A stretch of DNA of 64,000 bases from Legionella birminghamensis. Its GTDB lineage: Bacteria > Pseudomonadota > Gammaproteobacteria > Legionellales > Legionellaceae. Where the stretch lies: positions 248,001 through 312,000 of the forward strand of contig NZ_UGNW01000001.1 of the NCBI RefSeq assembly GCF_900452515.1. The letters are read 5' to 3'. Numbering within the stretch: the stretch's first letter is position 1; every line of letters begins with the position of its first letter. Below the pieces are notes generated by a model. That model made no database searches and was not told the origin of the DNA. It saw only the letters and a program-made list of their open reading frames with translations. Below are positions 29,127 to 38,906 of this stretch, piece by piece. A program made the position numbers and the translations under genes.

Positions 29127-32100
29127 TCATATTGAAATTAGACCCACACGAACAATTTGAATAATTTGTTCAATAATGTTTTTTGCATGTTCCATTCCAA
29201 AACCTAAATCTTTACACGCTTTGAAAAAAATAGGTAATAATTTTTTTCGAATGTCTGCTTCTGTATTTTGTTGATTCAAGGAATGTTCCGCAATTGAAAC
29301 ATTAATTAGTTCATCCACAGTAAAGGCAAGATCAATCCATTTTTTTTGTTCTTCTTCTGTGAGAGTTGCAAAAGAAACAGGAAGTTGAAGCTTGAATACT
29401 CCATAATAAGCTTGTGCATGGTGATTATCAGAAAAATCTGCTGGAATTTCCTTTAGTTTTCTGTTCAGCACATCATGTTCAAATTCTTGAAATAGTAAAT
29501 ATTGTTTTAATGGATGTTCAAATAGTTCGTCTGCCTCTTTTATGGCTATTTTTAAAAGTTCTGAAAATGTTTCTTGCGCATAGGGATCATCTCTTAAATC
29601 CTGTTCTATCATTTTAGCGATGCGTGTTTTTATGATATCTGTTTCGTTTCTTGTTTTTTCTTCATTCCATTCTTCAGGTCGCTCTTGACTTCCCATTTTG
29701 CCAACTTCATATACACCTTCTGGCTCTTTAATTTGCACACCAACAACATGTTTATCCATGAGTTTTTTTACAAGATCGGCATATTTGTCATATATAATGA
29801 TTTCACCTGCATCGAGTTTTGCAATTTGGCGCAGGCTGGTGAATTGTTTTAATGTCTCTTTATAGTGGGTACGTTGGGCATCAGTAATACTTTTATCATC
29901 AAAAAAGCTATCAGACTGTAAGGCAACTTTGAGGCAATTCGCAAATTCACTCAGTGCATCGTAAAAATCCTCTCTAACTTTCAGATTTGTATCGACGAGA
30001 TCGCCATCAACTTCTTGTATTTTGGGGATAAGTACTTGCCTTAGTTGTTCAAAATCGCCTTTGTTTTTAACTTCTTTGAAGATTTTCCATAATGCATCAT
30101 AGAGCAGGGGAAGGCGTTTATATTCACTAGACATTTGATGATACAGGCCATCAAGATCAGTAATGTCATAACCTTGCTGTGTTCTGGATGCTAAATCCTG
30201 ATATTTGGCAATGGTGGTATCAAGCTCTTTAAGGATTCCTCTATAATCAATCAATAATCCAAATTTTTTCTTTTCATGTAATCGGTTAACACGAGCTATA
30301 GCCTGAATTAAATTATGCTCTTTTAGCTGCTTATCAATATAGAGCACCGTATTTCGCGGTTCATCAAAACCAGTAAGCAGCTTATCAACAACAATAATTA
30401 TTTTTAAATCTTTATCATTGGCAAAATGCTCTATAACCTGTCGAGTGTATTCACGTTCATCTTGATTACCAACATTATCTTTCCACCATTTTGTTACTTC
30501 TGGAATTTTAGACTCATCGACTTCAGTATTTCCTTCTCTGGTATCAGGAGGTGACATCACAACAGCCGAGTCAAATAACCCAACTTCATCTAAATATTTT
30601 TTGTAACGAATAGCGGACAGTTTACTGTCGCAAGCAATTTGTCCTTTTAAACCCTCATCAATATTTTTTACAAAATGATGAGCTATATCTAGAGCAACAA
30701 GCTCAATTCGATTTTCAGAGCGGTAGATTTCGCCTTTTTTGGCATATTTCTTCTTTAAATCTACCCGTTGTTCATCAGAAAGTTCCTCAGTTATTCGTTC
30801 AAACCAAGAATCAATTGCCCGGTCATTGACCATGAGTTCAGGACGTCTTTCTTCGTACAAAAGCGGTGTCACCATTTTATCCTCTACAGCACGCTGCATA
30901 GTATAAGCATGGATGATAGACCCAAACTTATTTGTGGTTTTATCTTCTTTAAGCAAGGGCGTACCTGTAAAGGCAATGAAAGCAGCATTAGGCAAAGCTT
31001 GTTTCATGCGAATATAATTTTCCCCACCTTGTGAGCGGTGGCCTTCGTCTACTAAAACGACAATATCACGACTTAAATTCTTGCATTGTGGCAGTTTGGC
31101 TGCGGTATTAAATTTTTGAATGAGAGAAAAAATAACACGTTCAGTGCCTTTGCTGATTTGCTCCGCCAGCCGCCTGCCGGATGTGGCTTTTGCATTTGAA
31201 AACTCTGTTTTTCCAGAAAACTCACCACCAGAATGAAAGGTATTAGATAGTTGTCTTTCCAGATCGACGCGATCAGTGACTACCACGATGCGACATTGTT
31301 TCAAACTGTCATGCAAAATGAGTGCGCGCGATAAAAAGACCATCGTTAGCGATTTACCAGAGCCAGTCGTATGCCATATCACCCCACCTTCTCGCCCACC
31401 CTCCAGGTTAGGTGTATTAATCCGTTCAATCAATCGCTGAATACCAAAAAACTGTTGATAACGTGCAACGATTTTTCCTGCTCTCTTGTCAAACAACATG
31501 AAATAACGAGTCATATCGAGTAATCGTTGGGGTGATAATAAACTGATGAGCAGTTTATCTTGTCCTGTTACTGCTAATTGTCCTTGCGAAATGAGTTTTT
31601 CAAACCAAACTCTATCTGTTGTTCGCCGATGGTTAAAAAAGCTGTCTAATTGTTGCGTGGTAAGGGCTAAGTTTTTAATTTGATTAAATTGATTCTCGTC
31701 TATATCTTCATCTCGCCAAGTCGCCCAAAATTTTGCATCTGTGCCCTGTGTTCCATATAAGCCATCAACGCCATTAATGGATAATAAAAGTTGGCTATAG
31801 GCGAATAACTGAGGGATTTCGCTTAAACGCTGGTTACGTAGATGTTGTGATATCCCTTCTTCAATGGTTGGGCCTTTCTTTCCATCAGGACGTTTCGCTT
31901 CAATGACCGCGAGTGGTAAGCCATTAACGAAGCAAACAATATCTGGACATCGGGTTTGTACACCTCCAGCACCCAAAATAGAATATTCCTCTGTAAATAA
32001 AAAACTATTATTTTGGATATCATGCCAATCAATCAGCGGAATAGTCGGATTTATTTTTTTACCACCAACAAATTCAGTGACAGTAATGCCATATAAGATG

Positions 32101-32399
32101 TGGTTATATATCCGTTCGTTTGCCTTGGTTAATCCCTCATTTAATGCGGGTGTGCTAATTTCTGCGACAATCCCATCAATCGATTTATCAGAAAGCGGGT
32201 ACTCGTTTCCTGCATATATAAAACGGCGTTTTCGTAATACATCATATAGCGCACCTTTTAAGACTACTTCACTGGGTTTATTCCCACGTAAAGTTAGCGC
32301 TTGTTCTGGAGATAGAAAAGTCCAACCTAAATTGTTAAGAACAACAAGCGCAGGTATTTTTGCGCTGTACTCTTCTTGAAACCGAGGTAATTGGGTCAT
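29127..32399 (-). CDS. hsdR: Type I restriction enzyme, R subunit (translocase and nuclease)
   Basis: A 1,090-residue protein. The N-terminal nuclease domain has the PD-(D/E)xK signature around PDIVCFVNGLPLAVIEAKRP. The SF2 helicase core has Walker A HTTGSGKSLTM, the DEAD-box equivalent VLVDEGHRS, motif III AFTGTPLL and a second RecA lobe with DKLLTGFDEP and AIARVNR. A helical C-terminal region binds the M2S core. It cuts unmodified DNA after ATP-driven translocation. Its start overlaps the preceding stop by 4 bases (ATGA), so translation is coupled. It appears intact. Confidence 0.95.
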   Translation of the reverse strand: MTQLPRFQEEYSAKIPALVVLNNLGWTFLSPEQALTLRGNKPSEVVLKGALYDVLRKRRFIYAGNEYPLSDKSIDGIVAEISTPALNEGLTKANERIYNHILYGITVTEFVGGKKINPTIPLIDWHDIQNNSFLFTEEYSILGAGGVQTRCPDIVCFVNGLPLAVIEAKRPDGKKGPTIEEGISQHLRNQRLSEIPQLFAYSQLLLSINGVDGLYGTQGTDAKFWATWRDEDIDENQFNQIKNLALTTQQLDSFFNHRRTTDRVWFEKLISQGQLAVTGQDKLLISLLSPQRLLDMTRYFMLFDKRAGKIVARYQQFFGIQRLIERINTPNLEGGREGGVIWHTTGSGKSLTMVFLSRALILHDSLKQCRIVVVTDRVDLERQLSNTFHSGGEFSGKTEFSNAKATSGRRLAEQISKGTERVIFSLIQKFNTAAKLPQCKNLSRDIVVLVDEGHRSQGGENYIRMKQALPNAAFIAFTGTPLLKEDKTTNKFGSIIHAYTMQRAVEDKMVTPLLYEERRPELMVNDRAIDSWFERITEELSDEQRVDLKKKYAKKGEIYRSENRIELVALDIAHHFVKNIDEGLKGQIACDSKLSAIRYKKYLDEVGLFDSAVVMSPPDTREGNTEVDESKIPEVTKWWKDNVGNQDEREYTRQVIEHFANDKDLKIIIVVDKLLTGFDEPRNTVLYIDKQLKEHNLIQAIARVNRLHEKKKFGLLIDYRGILKELDTTIAKYQDLASRTQQGYDITDLDGLYHQMSSEYKRLPLLYDALWKIFKEVKNKGDFEQLRQVLIPKIQEVDGDLVDTNLKVREDFYDALSEFANCLKVALQSDSFFDDKSITDAQRTHYKETLKQFTSLRQIAKLDAGEIIIYDKYADLVKKLMDKHVVGVQIKEPEGVYEVGKMGSQERPEEWNEEKTRNETDIIKTRIAKMIEQDLRDDPYAQETFSELLKIAIKEADELFEHPLKQYLLFQEFEHDVLNRKLKEIPADFSDNHHAQAYYGVFKLQLPVSFATLTEEEQKKWIDLAFTVDELINVSIAEHSLNQQNTEADIRKKLLPIFFKACKDLGFGMEHAKNIIEQIIQIVRVGLISI

Positions 32400-34303
32400 A
32401 GTTGCCCCTTATTTTTTAACCACTGCTTTCCTCTCTCGGTGATAGCGTAAGCTTGATTTGGATGATTTCGTACCTCTGGATGGGTATACGTTATCAAACC
32501 TTCTTCACACATAGGTACCAGTTGTTTCGTTTTTAAAGCACTCGCGTTTCTATTAAGAATAGTCGCCATTTGATCCGCTGAATACGAGTAATGTAGGCAT
32601 AGTTTCAAAATGATGGGCTTTATCTGACGAGACTTTGGAGTCAATCGTTCAATTTCCTCTCGCAAAGCATTAGGTAAGTGACTACTATTTCCATCGAGGT
32701 CACTACCATTTCGATTGAGGTCATTACTATTTGCCATGAGGTTACTATCATTTCTATTGAGCTCATCTCTATTTTGATGCTCAGAAGGATGATAGCTCAT
32801 TAACAAATGGGTCGGTTTATAATAAGTATTACGTCCACTTCCACCTTTTTCAATCAAATGGTATTGTTGCCAAAGGCGACCAAGTACTTTACTTGCTGAC
32901 AGCGTATCTAAGTCTGTAATTGCCCGCAGAGCCCCATTGTCTATGGCACCCACCTCTCTAATTAAGACCAACGCTTTGGCTTCATCGGAACTTAAATTCA
33001 AGTCTCTAAACTGCTTTAACCAAAGCAATTGTTCTTCATTCATGAGTTGATGGAGTAAAAAGGTTGCTTTAAAGTAGTTGCTTTGTCTACTCGATAACAA
33101 TATAGGCTTAGTTAAACCCGCATCGTTTAGCAAACGCTGCATTGTGCGAAATCCGGTTCCTTTCGTTTCTGCAAAATCTAAGTCATATAAAACATGAGAA
33201 AGGATAGGGTTTCTCAACTCAGAGCCTGTGTCATCATATTCGTCTAAAGACTTCAAAGAATAACCCGCATTTCGGATCTCAAGACGATTGCTGTAGCGCA
33301 CAACCATTGTTGGTTGGTGTATATGGTAATCTCGATGCATCACTGCGTTCACAATCGCTTCGCGAATCACTTTTTGAGGTAAGAACGGCTGATCAGAACG
33401 TTGTAACTGTCCTTCCTCTAAACGAAAATAGCGGGGCATGTCATCTAAAATCACATTTTCAAGTTTAGGGATAAGAGTTAATAATGGCTCTCGCAGATCA
33501 AGAGAGTACTGAAAGCGTTGTTCTGGATCTTCTACCCATTCAGTGCCAGCAACGCGAACATAATCTACACGCACAGCGGGTAGTAATCCGCGCAAAGAAA
33601 GTGTTTTGCCAAATAAAAGTAACCCGGCAATATTGGGGGCATACTCGCCACCATGTTTTTTAACTACACGCAGCGCACGGAGTAACCCTAAATCATCAGC
33701 TTGTAACTCTTCGGCATTAGGACGAACCTTTGCACGTAGTTTACGGTACAGGGCGATAGCATTTTCATCCAAATCATCGAGAGTGGTATCCGGTAAAATA
33801 ATTTGTTCATAGCTGATGCCAGCCTTTGCCATCAAAATAGGCTCCAGCTCTTTTTCAGTGCATTCATAATCACCATTTGCCCCACGTCGCCAAACGCCTG
33901 TTTTACGCTTGTTATGTTTATCAGGTTTTCCAATAAAACGGCATGGTTTTGCATTAGGTTCAAGTTCATGTACAAAAACACCAATGACTGATTTACCATC
34001 AAATTTTTCGTGCTTACATTCAATACGGATGGGTTGTTCAAACTGTGTACGGCAATTATTTTGCAGCTCGCCTAATAACTTGTCGATATTATCAACGCCA
34101 CTAACCCAATGTGTGTTATGTTCATCGTTTGGTTCATCAACACCAAGAAGCAGCCAGCCGCCTCCTAAACCGGGTTCGTTTGCAAAAGCACAAATAGTTT
34201 GCATCACCGAAGGTCCAATTTCACTGGAGCGTTTAGCTTCAATACGTTGATGCTCATCGAGTTCGATGAGTTCGTTTAAAATTAGTTCAACTGTCCATGT
34301 CAT
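32396..34303 (-). CDS. AlbA_2 / Schlafen-like domain protein with a GHKL-type ATPase and winged-helix tail
   Basis: A 635-residue protein. The N-terminal AlbA_2 domain (EHQRIEAKRSSE ... ICAFANEPGLGGGWLLLGV) is followed by the HATPase_c_4-type block (VIREAIVNAVMHRDYHI ... TKGTGFRTMQRLL). Next comes a winged-helix region, then an Asn/Asp-rich linker made of 7-residue repeats, then a final helix-turn-helix. Such RecG-like/AlbA proteins recur inside type I RM operons, with suspected regulatory or anti-phage roles. ATG 34303 is preferred because the open frame upstream would overlap the DUF4917 gene. The start is moderately certain; the family is clear. Confidence 0.82.
   Translation of the reverse strand: MTWTVELILNELIELDEHQRIEAKRSSEIGPSVMQTICAFANEPGLGGGWLLLGVDEPNDEHNTHWVSGVDNIDKLLGELQNNCRTQFEQPIRIECKHEKFDGKSVIGVFVHELEPNAKPCRFIGKPDKHNKRKTGVWRRGANGDYECTEKELEPILMAKAGISYEQIILPDTTLDDLDENAIALYRKLRAKVRPNAEELQADDLGLLRALRVVKKHGGEYAPNIAGLLLFGKTLSLRGLLPAVRVDYVRVAGTEWVEDPEQRFQYSLDLREPLLTLIPKLENVILDDMPRYFRLEEGQLQRSDQPFLPQKVIREAIVNAVMHRDYHIHQPTMVVRYSNRLEIRNAGYSLKSLDEYDDTGSELRNPILSHVLYDLDFAETKGTGFRTMQRLLNDAGLTKPILLSSRQSNYFKATFLLHQLMNEEQLLWLKQFRDLNLSSDEAKALVLIREVGAIDNGALRAITDLDTLSASKVLGRLWQQYHLIEKGGSGRNTYYKPTHLLMSYHPSEHQNRDELNRNDSNLMANSNDLNRNGSDLDGNSSHLPNALREEIERLTPKSRQIKPIILKLCLHYSYSADQMATILNRNASALKTKQLVPMCEEGLITYTHPEVRNHPNQAYAITERGKQWLKNKGQL
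32685..32768 (-). repeat. Four tandem 21-bp repeats inside the AlbA_2 gene
   Basis: Units at 32685-32705, 32706-32726, 32727-32747 and 32748-32768, plus a partial fifth, share the pattern .CATTT...TGAGGTC.T.. and encode heptads such as DLNRNGS, DLDGNSS and NLMANSN. The unit length is a multiple of three, so copy-number change would alter linker length without shifting the frame. Confidence 0.75.
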
Positions 34304-34355
34304 GATAGAAGTCTCTTTTGGATAGCAAAGAAAGCGGTCTTTTGATTGAAAATCA

Positions 34356-35429
34356 TCATGCTCCCCATACATTAGCGGATAATGAGTCATAAAATGCTAA
34401 ATTTAAGGGATATTTTTTATCCCTTAAAGCAGCTAGTTTATTGGCCTGTTGAATAATGTACTTGTTTCCTTGATTGGATGGGTCTCCGTATAATCCTATG
34501 TACAATTTAGGGAATTTACCTTTACCTATCTTCTTTAAAATGTGATTATCATTTTCAGCAAGGGAGTGTCCATAAATAAAAACACAAGGCTCTTTTTGCT
34601 TGCAGTTTGCGATCAAGCTCTTATAGCTATGATAAAGATATGCATGATGTTCAATTTTAGCCATTTTTTCTTGGCTGGTACCTTCTGTAACAAACAATGG
34701 AAATTCATTGTTTTCAAGTGATTCACGGATTTGATCAATAAGCCGAACACCACTTCTGAGCCAGGTGTATTTTCTTAACTCATATCCTGCATCGAATAAA
34801 TGAAGTGCACCATGCAGATAGTGAACGCGTTGCTGTCCTGAGTTAGAGTGACCTTGCCAAATGACATATGAAGTATCAAATTCATCTTCAACATTTCCAA
34901 AACCATCATTTTTGTTTATTTTGTTTGCTGCTTCATCAATAAAATCACTGGAGTGCATTAGAACCCAATAAAGAAGCAAGTCATAATTAAGTGTATAAAC
35001 TTGTCCAGAGGTTCCTTCTCCAAGGAAATAATTAATAAATTTCTTACAGTGCAGATATTTCGTTTCTGAAATGTCAGATGGAATCTTCGGGTGATTTTCT
35101 GAAATAGTCTGAATTAACACTTCCTTTAAACAAGCAATATGTGCTTCTATTTTTTTTATGAATGCTTGATGATTTGGTACATAAATAGGTAATAGGTTAA
35201 TGCCATTAGTGAGTGCTTTAAGAATGATTTCGAAATCTTGTGTATTAAAAGCTTCAAAAGCCTGTTTTAATTCTGGTGTGTTAGAAAAGTCCGCTTTATT
35301 ATATAAAGAGTAATAATGAAAAATATCAGGGAAACAGCCTATACTGAAACCATTTCCTAGAATTAAATGCCGTTTAGAATAGTTTTGTGAATCAATAATA
35401 GCTTCTTCAAAGGAAAGTAAGTTAAGCAT
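34356..35429 (-). CDS. SIR2-like DUF4917 protein inside the RM operon
   Basis: A 357-residue protein. SIR2-fold landmarks are visible in order: HLILGNGFSIG (nucleotide loop, residues 21-31), YTLNYDLLLYW (T.NYD), RVHYLHGALHLF (candidate catalytic His) and FIYGHSLAENDNHIL (G.S..D..I). These are the hallmarks of SIR2-like NADases and relatives used in anti-phage systems. No partner domain is fused. It overlaps the hsdS stop by 8 bases, has GGAG 7 bases before its ATG, and is clearly part of the operon. SIR2-like fold is inferred from motifs; NAD cleavage is untested. Confidence 0.72.
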   Translation of the reverse strand: MLNLLSFEEAIIDSQNYSKRHLILGNGFSIGCFPDIFHYYSLYNKADFSNTPELKQAFEAFNTQDFEIILKALTNGINLLPIYVPNHQAFIKKIEAHIACLKEVLIQTISENHPKIPSDISETKYLHCKKFINYFLGEGTSGQVYTLNYDLLLYWVLMHSSDFIDEAANKINKNDGFGNVEDEFDTSYVIWQGHSNSGQQRVHYLHGALHLFDAGYELRKYTWLRSGVRLIDQIRESLENNEFPLFVTEGTSQEKMAKIEHHAYLYHSYKSLIANCKQKEPCVFIYGHSLAENDNHILKKIGKGKFPKLYIGLYGDPSNQGNKYIIQQANKLAALRDKKYPLNLAFYDSLSANVWGA

Positions 35430-36597
35430 TATTTATCTCCGCTACTTTAACCCGTTTTTTCCCTGTTAAAAGTTGCTGCATTAATGCTTTTTTCTCTTGT
35501 TTCAAATAGTCTAGTTTTTTTTGTAAGAATTTGATTTGTTGATCTGATAAGGATAAAACATTAGCTATTTTATTTTGTTCTTCGATTGAAGGGGTTTTTA
35601 TTATAATCTCATAAATTGTTTCTCTTGAAAGACTTGGTACTCCTGATGCCTCATTGTAGTTAAGTAAATTAATTATGTTTAGATAATAAAAAAACCAACA
35701 GATATTTATGTTAATTTTTGCAAGACAATAGAAAGTTGTATCAATTGCCCAAAATGGCCCATTAATTAACTGGGGTTTATTAATAGTTCCTTTTCTTCCA
35801 ATAATTACTGACGCCCCTTTAGCAATATATTTATTGGTATATCCAGTTATGCCGCTAGTACCAATAATTGGAAATTTGCCTGATAGCTCTAATATGTCTT
35901 TAGGTGATTTACCATAATAAACATTCACAATATCTTTAAGCTTATTTTTTTGCCAGATACCATTGAACTCCGAGAATCGTTTTTCTCCAGTCAACAACTG
36001 CTGTACTAAGGCTTTTTTCTGTTGTTCGCTGTTGACTAATAATTTTTCGGTGGTGGTGATGGCTTTATCCCATGTTGATAGGATTTGGGTGATTTTTTTT
36101 TGTTCGATAAGCGGTGGAAGTGGAAATTTGTACTTAAAAAGTTCTTTTAAAGTAATAGAAACCTGGTTTGCATTCCCACGAATCAGTGTAGAAATGAAGT
36201 ATATGAAACGGCTTTTTTTAACCATTAAATATAAATAGTCATTAATTATTACTGATTTTTTGGGAATTAGCTTCACTAAATTCTGATTCAGTAGACTTCC
36301 TTCAGTTTCTTTAGGAATTCGAACAGCTTTTCCAACCATTGAGTCTACGAGATGTGGGCGAGAACCCACGGTAGATAAGACAATATCACCCTCATGAACA
36401 ATGAAAGCGGTTAGTTTAGCAGCAACTTCTTTGCTAACATAAATAGGGTTTTTCAAAGATATTGAGTTGCTTGTTGTATCCGATATCCGAATTATTTGTA
36501 CACCATGAGACTGAAAATTTGATGAATCAAAAGCAAAACCTTTCTTATATGTTATGACGTCACCTAGGGAGACATTTATCCATTCTTTAGGAACCAT
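35422..36597 (-). CDS. hsdS: Type I restriction enzyme, S subunit (two target recognition domains)
   Basis: A 391-residue protein with two target recognition domains, each followed by a conserved helix. The first half ends PLPPLIEQKKITQILSTWDK ... QKKALVQQLLTGEKRF and the second ends EEQNKIANVLSLSDQQI ... KKALMQQLLTGKKRV, a clear internal duplication. It sets the DNA sequence recognised by the M and R subunits. ATG 36597 has AAGGAG 8 bases upstream and overlaps the hsdM stop by 11 bases. Confidence 0.93.
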   Translation of the reverse strand: MVPKEWINVSLGDVITYKKGFAFDSSNFQSHGVQIIRISDTTSNSISLKNPIYVSKEVAAKLTAFIVHEGDIVLSTVGSRPHLVDSMVGKAVRIPKETEGSLLNQNLVKLIPKKSVIINDYLYLMVKKSRFIYFISTLIRGNANQVSITLKELFKYKFPLPPLIEQKKITQILSTWDKAITTTEKLLVNSEQQKKALVQQLLTGEKRFSEFNGIWQKNKLKDIVNVYYGKSPKDILELSGKFPIIGTSGITGYTNKYIAKGASVIIGRKGTINKPQLINGPFWAIDTTFYCLAKININICWFFYYLNIINLLNYNEASGVPSLSRETIYEIIIKTPSIEEQNKIANVLSLSDQQIKFLQKKLDYLKQEKKALMQQLLTGKKRVKVAEINNA

Positions 36598-38188
36598 AAC
36601 CAAGCTCCTTCAAATAAGTTTCCATTTGAAGCTCAAGCTCAGCCAGTTCTTTTTTAAGGAGTAAGCGTTCAGCTCTAACCGCCATCAAGTCAATTTCTTC
36701 ATCCTCTTCAAAGGTATCGACATAGCGAGGAATATTCAGATTGTAATCGTTCTCTTTGATTTCATCCGGGTTCGCTAGATAAGCATATTTATCAATAGAT
36801 TGACGTTTTTTGTAGGTCTGAATGATTTTATCAATATTGGTTTGAGACAATTGATTTTGATTTTTGCCTGACTTAAATTCTTTAGAAGCATTAATAAAAA
36901 GTACTTTATCATCTGTTTTTTGCTTTTTAAAAATAAGAATAGCCGCAGGTATACCGGTACCATAAAAGAGTTTTTCAGGTAGACCAATCACAGTATCAAG
37001 TAAATTTTCTTCAATCAATTTTTGTCTGATTTTCCCTTCGCTTGAGCCTCTGAATAGAACGCCATGGGGCACAACTACACCCATGCGTCCAGTTTTAGGC
37101 TTAAGTGTTTCGATCATATGTAAAATAAAGGCATAATCGCCTTTGGTCTTAGGTGGTATACCCCGGCGAAAGCGGCCAAAATGATCATTTTCAGCCTCTT
37201 CATGCCCCCATTTGTCGAGTGAGAAGGGTGGATTCGCTGTGACGATGTCAAACAACATCAAATGCCCTTTACTATCCAATAGCTTTGGATTTCTAATGGT
37301 ATCGCCCCATTCAATCTTATGATTATCCTCACCATGCAAAAACATATTCATCTTGGCGAGCGACCATGTCGACCCAATCGCTTCTTGTCCAAAGAGCGCA
37401 TAATTTTTTTGATGATGGTTTTCTCTAATCAGTCGACCACATTTCATCAATAAAGAGCCAGACCCACAAGCAGGATCACATATACTGTCACCGGGTTGAG
37501 GATCGAGTAATGTTGCCATCAAGCTGGATACTTCGGGAGGAGTATAGAATTCCCCGGCTTTTTGCCCACCACTTGCTGCAAAGTGTTTGATAAGATATTC
37601 GTAAGCATTGCCAATAATATCTAGTCCTGCAACACGAGAAGGTCTTAAGTTAAGTTCAGGTTTAGCAAAATCCTCTAGTAAATGTCTTAATATAGTGTTT
37701 TTCTGCTTCTCTTCACCGAGTTTATCGGTATTAAAACTGATATCTTGGAAAACACTTTTAGCGTTATCGCGTAGTTTGGTACCATTTGCTTCTTCTATAG
37801 CATGTAAGCACAGGTCAATTCGTTCACCATTGCCGGGCTCATGACGTCGTTCCCAAAGGTTTTTAAATGTTGCTTGAAATTGATCTCTAACAGAGCCATC
37901 TTCATTTTTAAGAATAATTTCAGGAATCACAAAACGCTCATTTTTCATCATTTCATGAATTAATTCCGGCTCATCACCATATTGTTTTTGATATTCGTCA
38001 AAATGATCTTGCCAGACATCTGATATATATTTCAGAAAGAGCATGGTAAGAATAAAATCTTTATAGGTATCAGCACTAATTGTTCCCCGAAATGTATCAC
38101 ACGCTGCCATCAGCGCTTTGTTGATAGCGTCTTGATTAACAGGATCGGCATTGATGGCTGTAGTGTTTAACGCATTGCTATTTAGCAT
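36587..38188 (-). CDS. hsdM: Type I restriction enzyme, M subunit (N6-adenine methylase)
   Basis: A 533-residue protein. The SAM-binding motif I is DPACGSGSLLMKC and the catalytic motif IV is NPPF (in VTANPPFSLDKWG). An N-terminal helical domain (TFRGTISADTYKDFILTMLFLKYISD) precedes the methylase fold. It methylates the site defined by the S subunit and is needed for restriction. It overlaps both neighbours and appears complete. Confidence 0.96.
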   Translation of the reverse strand: MLNSNALNTTAINADPVNQDAINKALMAACDTFRGTISADTYKDFILTMLFLKYISDVWQDHFDEYQKQYGDEPELIHEMMKNERFVIPEIILKNEDGSVRDQFQATFKNLWERRHEPGNGERIDLCLHAIEEANGTKLRDNAKSVFQDISFNTDKLGEEKQKNTILRHLLEDFAKPELNLRPSRVAGLDIIGNAYEYLIKHFAASGGQKAGEFYTPPEVSSLMATLLDPQPGDSICDPACGSGSLLMKCGRLIRENHHQKNYALFGQEAIGSTWSLAKMNMFLHGEDNHKIEWGDTIRNPKLLDSKGHLMLFDIVTANPPFSLDKWGHEEAENDHFGRFRRGIPPKTKGDYAFILHMIETLKPKTGRMGVVVPHGVLFRGSSEGKIRQKLIEENLLDTVIGLPEKLFYGTGIPAAILIFKKQKTDDKVLFINASKEFKSGKNQNQLSQTNIDKIIQTYKKRQSIDKYAYLANPDEIKENDYNLNIPRYVDTFEEDEEIDLMAVRAERLLLKKELAELELQMETYLKELGYGS

Positions 38189-38784
38189 GATGTAACTTCC
38201 TCTTGATTCAATTGGGTTTGGCTGATTTCATTAAGCAGTGTTTGCATAAGTAACTCACCATTAGCGATTATTTTGTGTGCTAACTGTTTTTCTTTGCTAA
38301 TGGTTGTAGCTAATTCCATAATAGTTTTTTGTTGCTTCAATGTAGGTAAAATAATTGGAGTGGCTTCTAATACCTGTTTACGAATACTTGGCGTTGTACT
38401 ACCCTCAGCATTACTGAGAAAATAGCGCTGTGCGATAGTTTGATTTAAAAACCAAGCTATATATTCTGGAAGAACATCAGGAACATTTAAACGAATTACA
38501 AAGAATTGAGGTGCTGCAATCGCAAGACGCTCTTTTAGCTCAGCATTTATTAATGCGGCGTAATTACGCTGGCCACGTGCTGCGAATAAAATATCCCCAA
38601 ACTGAAGTGATATCTGAGATTGGCGGCTAGGTAATATAGTCTCTATTACTGTGCTCCAGTTTACATTATATGTTTCATTAATGTCTTTCATTTGAACACA
38701 ATAAACGCCTGAGTTTTTAAGTTCAGGAATTTTTCCGCGAAATGAATAGCCTGCGCTAATTGTTGATATGTTTATCAGCTCCAA
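38182..38784 (-). CDS. Half-length S-subunit-like protein (single recognition domain)
   Basis: About 200 residues, one S-type repeat only. It begins ISTISAGYSFRGKIPELKNSGV and ends with the conserved-helix region LPTLKQQKTIMELATTISKEK. Single-domain S proteins can dimerise or pair with a full S to change specificity. The frame is open to 38844, but that region contains the promoter. TTG 38784 has AAAGGA 10 bases upstream and begins the conserved part, so it is taken as the start. It is first in the operon and overlaps hsdM by 7 bases. Confidence 0.7.
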   Translation of the reverse strand: MELINISTISAGYSFRGKIPELKNSGVYCVQMKDINETYNVNWSTVIETILPSRQSQISLQFGDILFAARGQRNYAALINAELKERLAIAAPQFFVIRLNVPDVLPEYIAWFLNQTIAQRYFLSNAEGSTTPSIRKQVLEATPIILPTLKQQKTIMELATTISKEKQLAHKIIANGELLMQTLLNEISQTQLNQEEVTSC

Positions 38785-38815
38785 AATATTAGCATCCTTT
38801 GTAATGATGTTCGTA

Positions 38816-38844
38816 ATTATTGAGTACAAAGCAAATCTTGTCAA
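38816..38844 (-). promoter_or_regulatory. Probable promoter of the type I RM operon
   Basis: On the minus strand TTGACA (38844-38839), a 17-base spacer and AATAAT (38821-38816) form a near-consensus sigma-70 promoter. It sits 31 bases before the likely TTG start. This is the only good promoter seen for the seven-gene operon. Confidence 0.6.
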
Positions 38845-38906
38845 ATTTATTTTGCATCAATAACAAGGATGTAATAATATCCAATCTTTAAAAAGGAGTT
38901 TATATT

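Noticed and set aside
32685-32768. Possible CRISPR array
   Set aside because: The 21-bp units are directly adjacent with no spacers and are coding.
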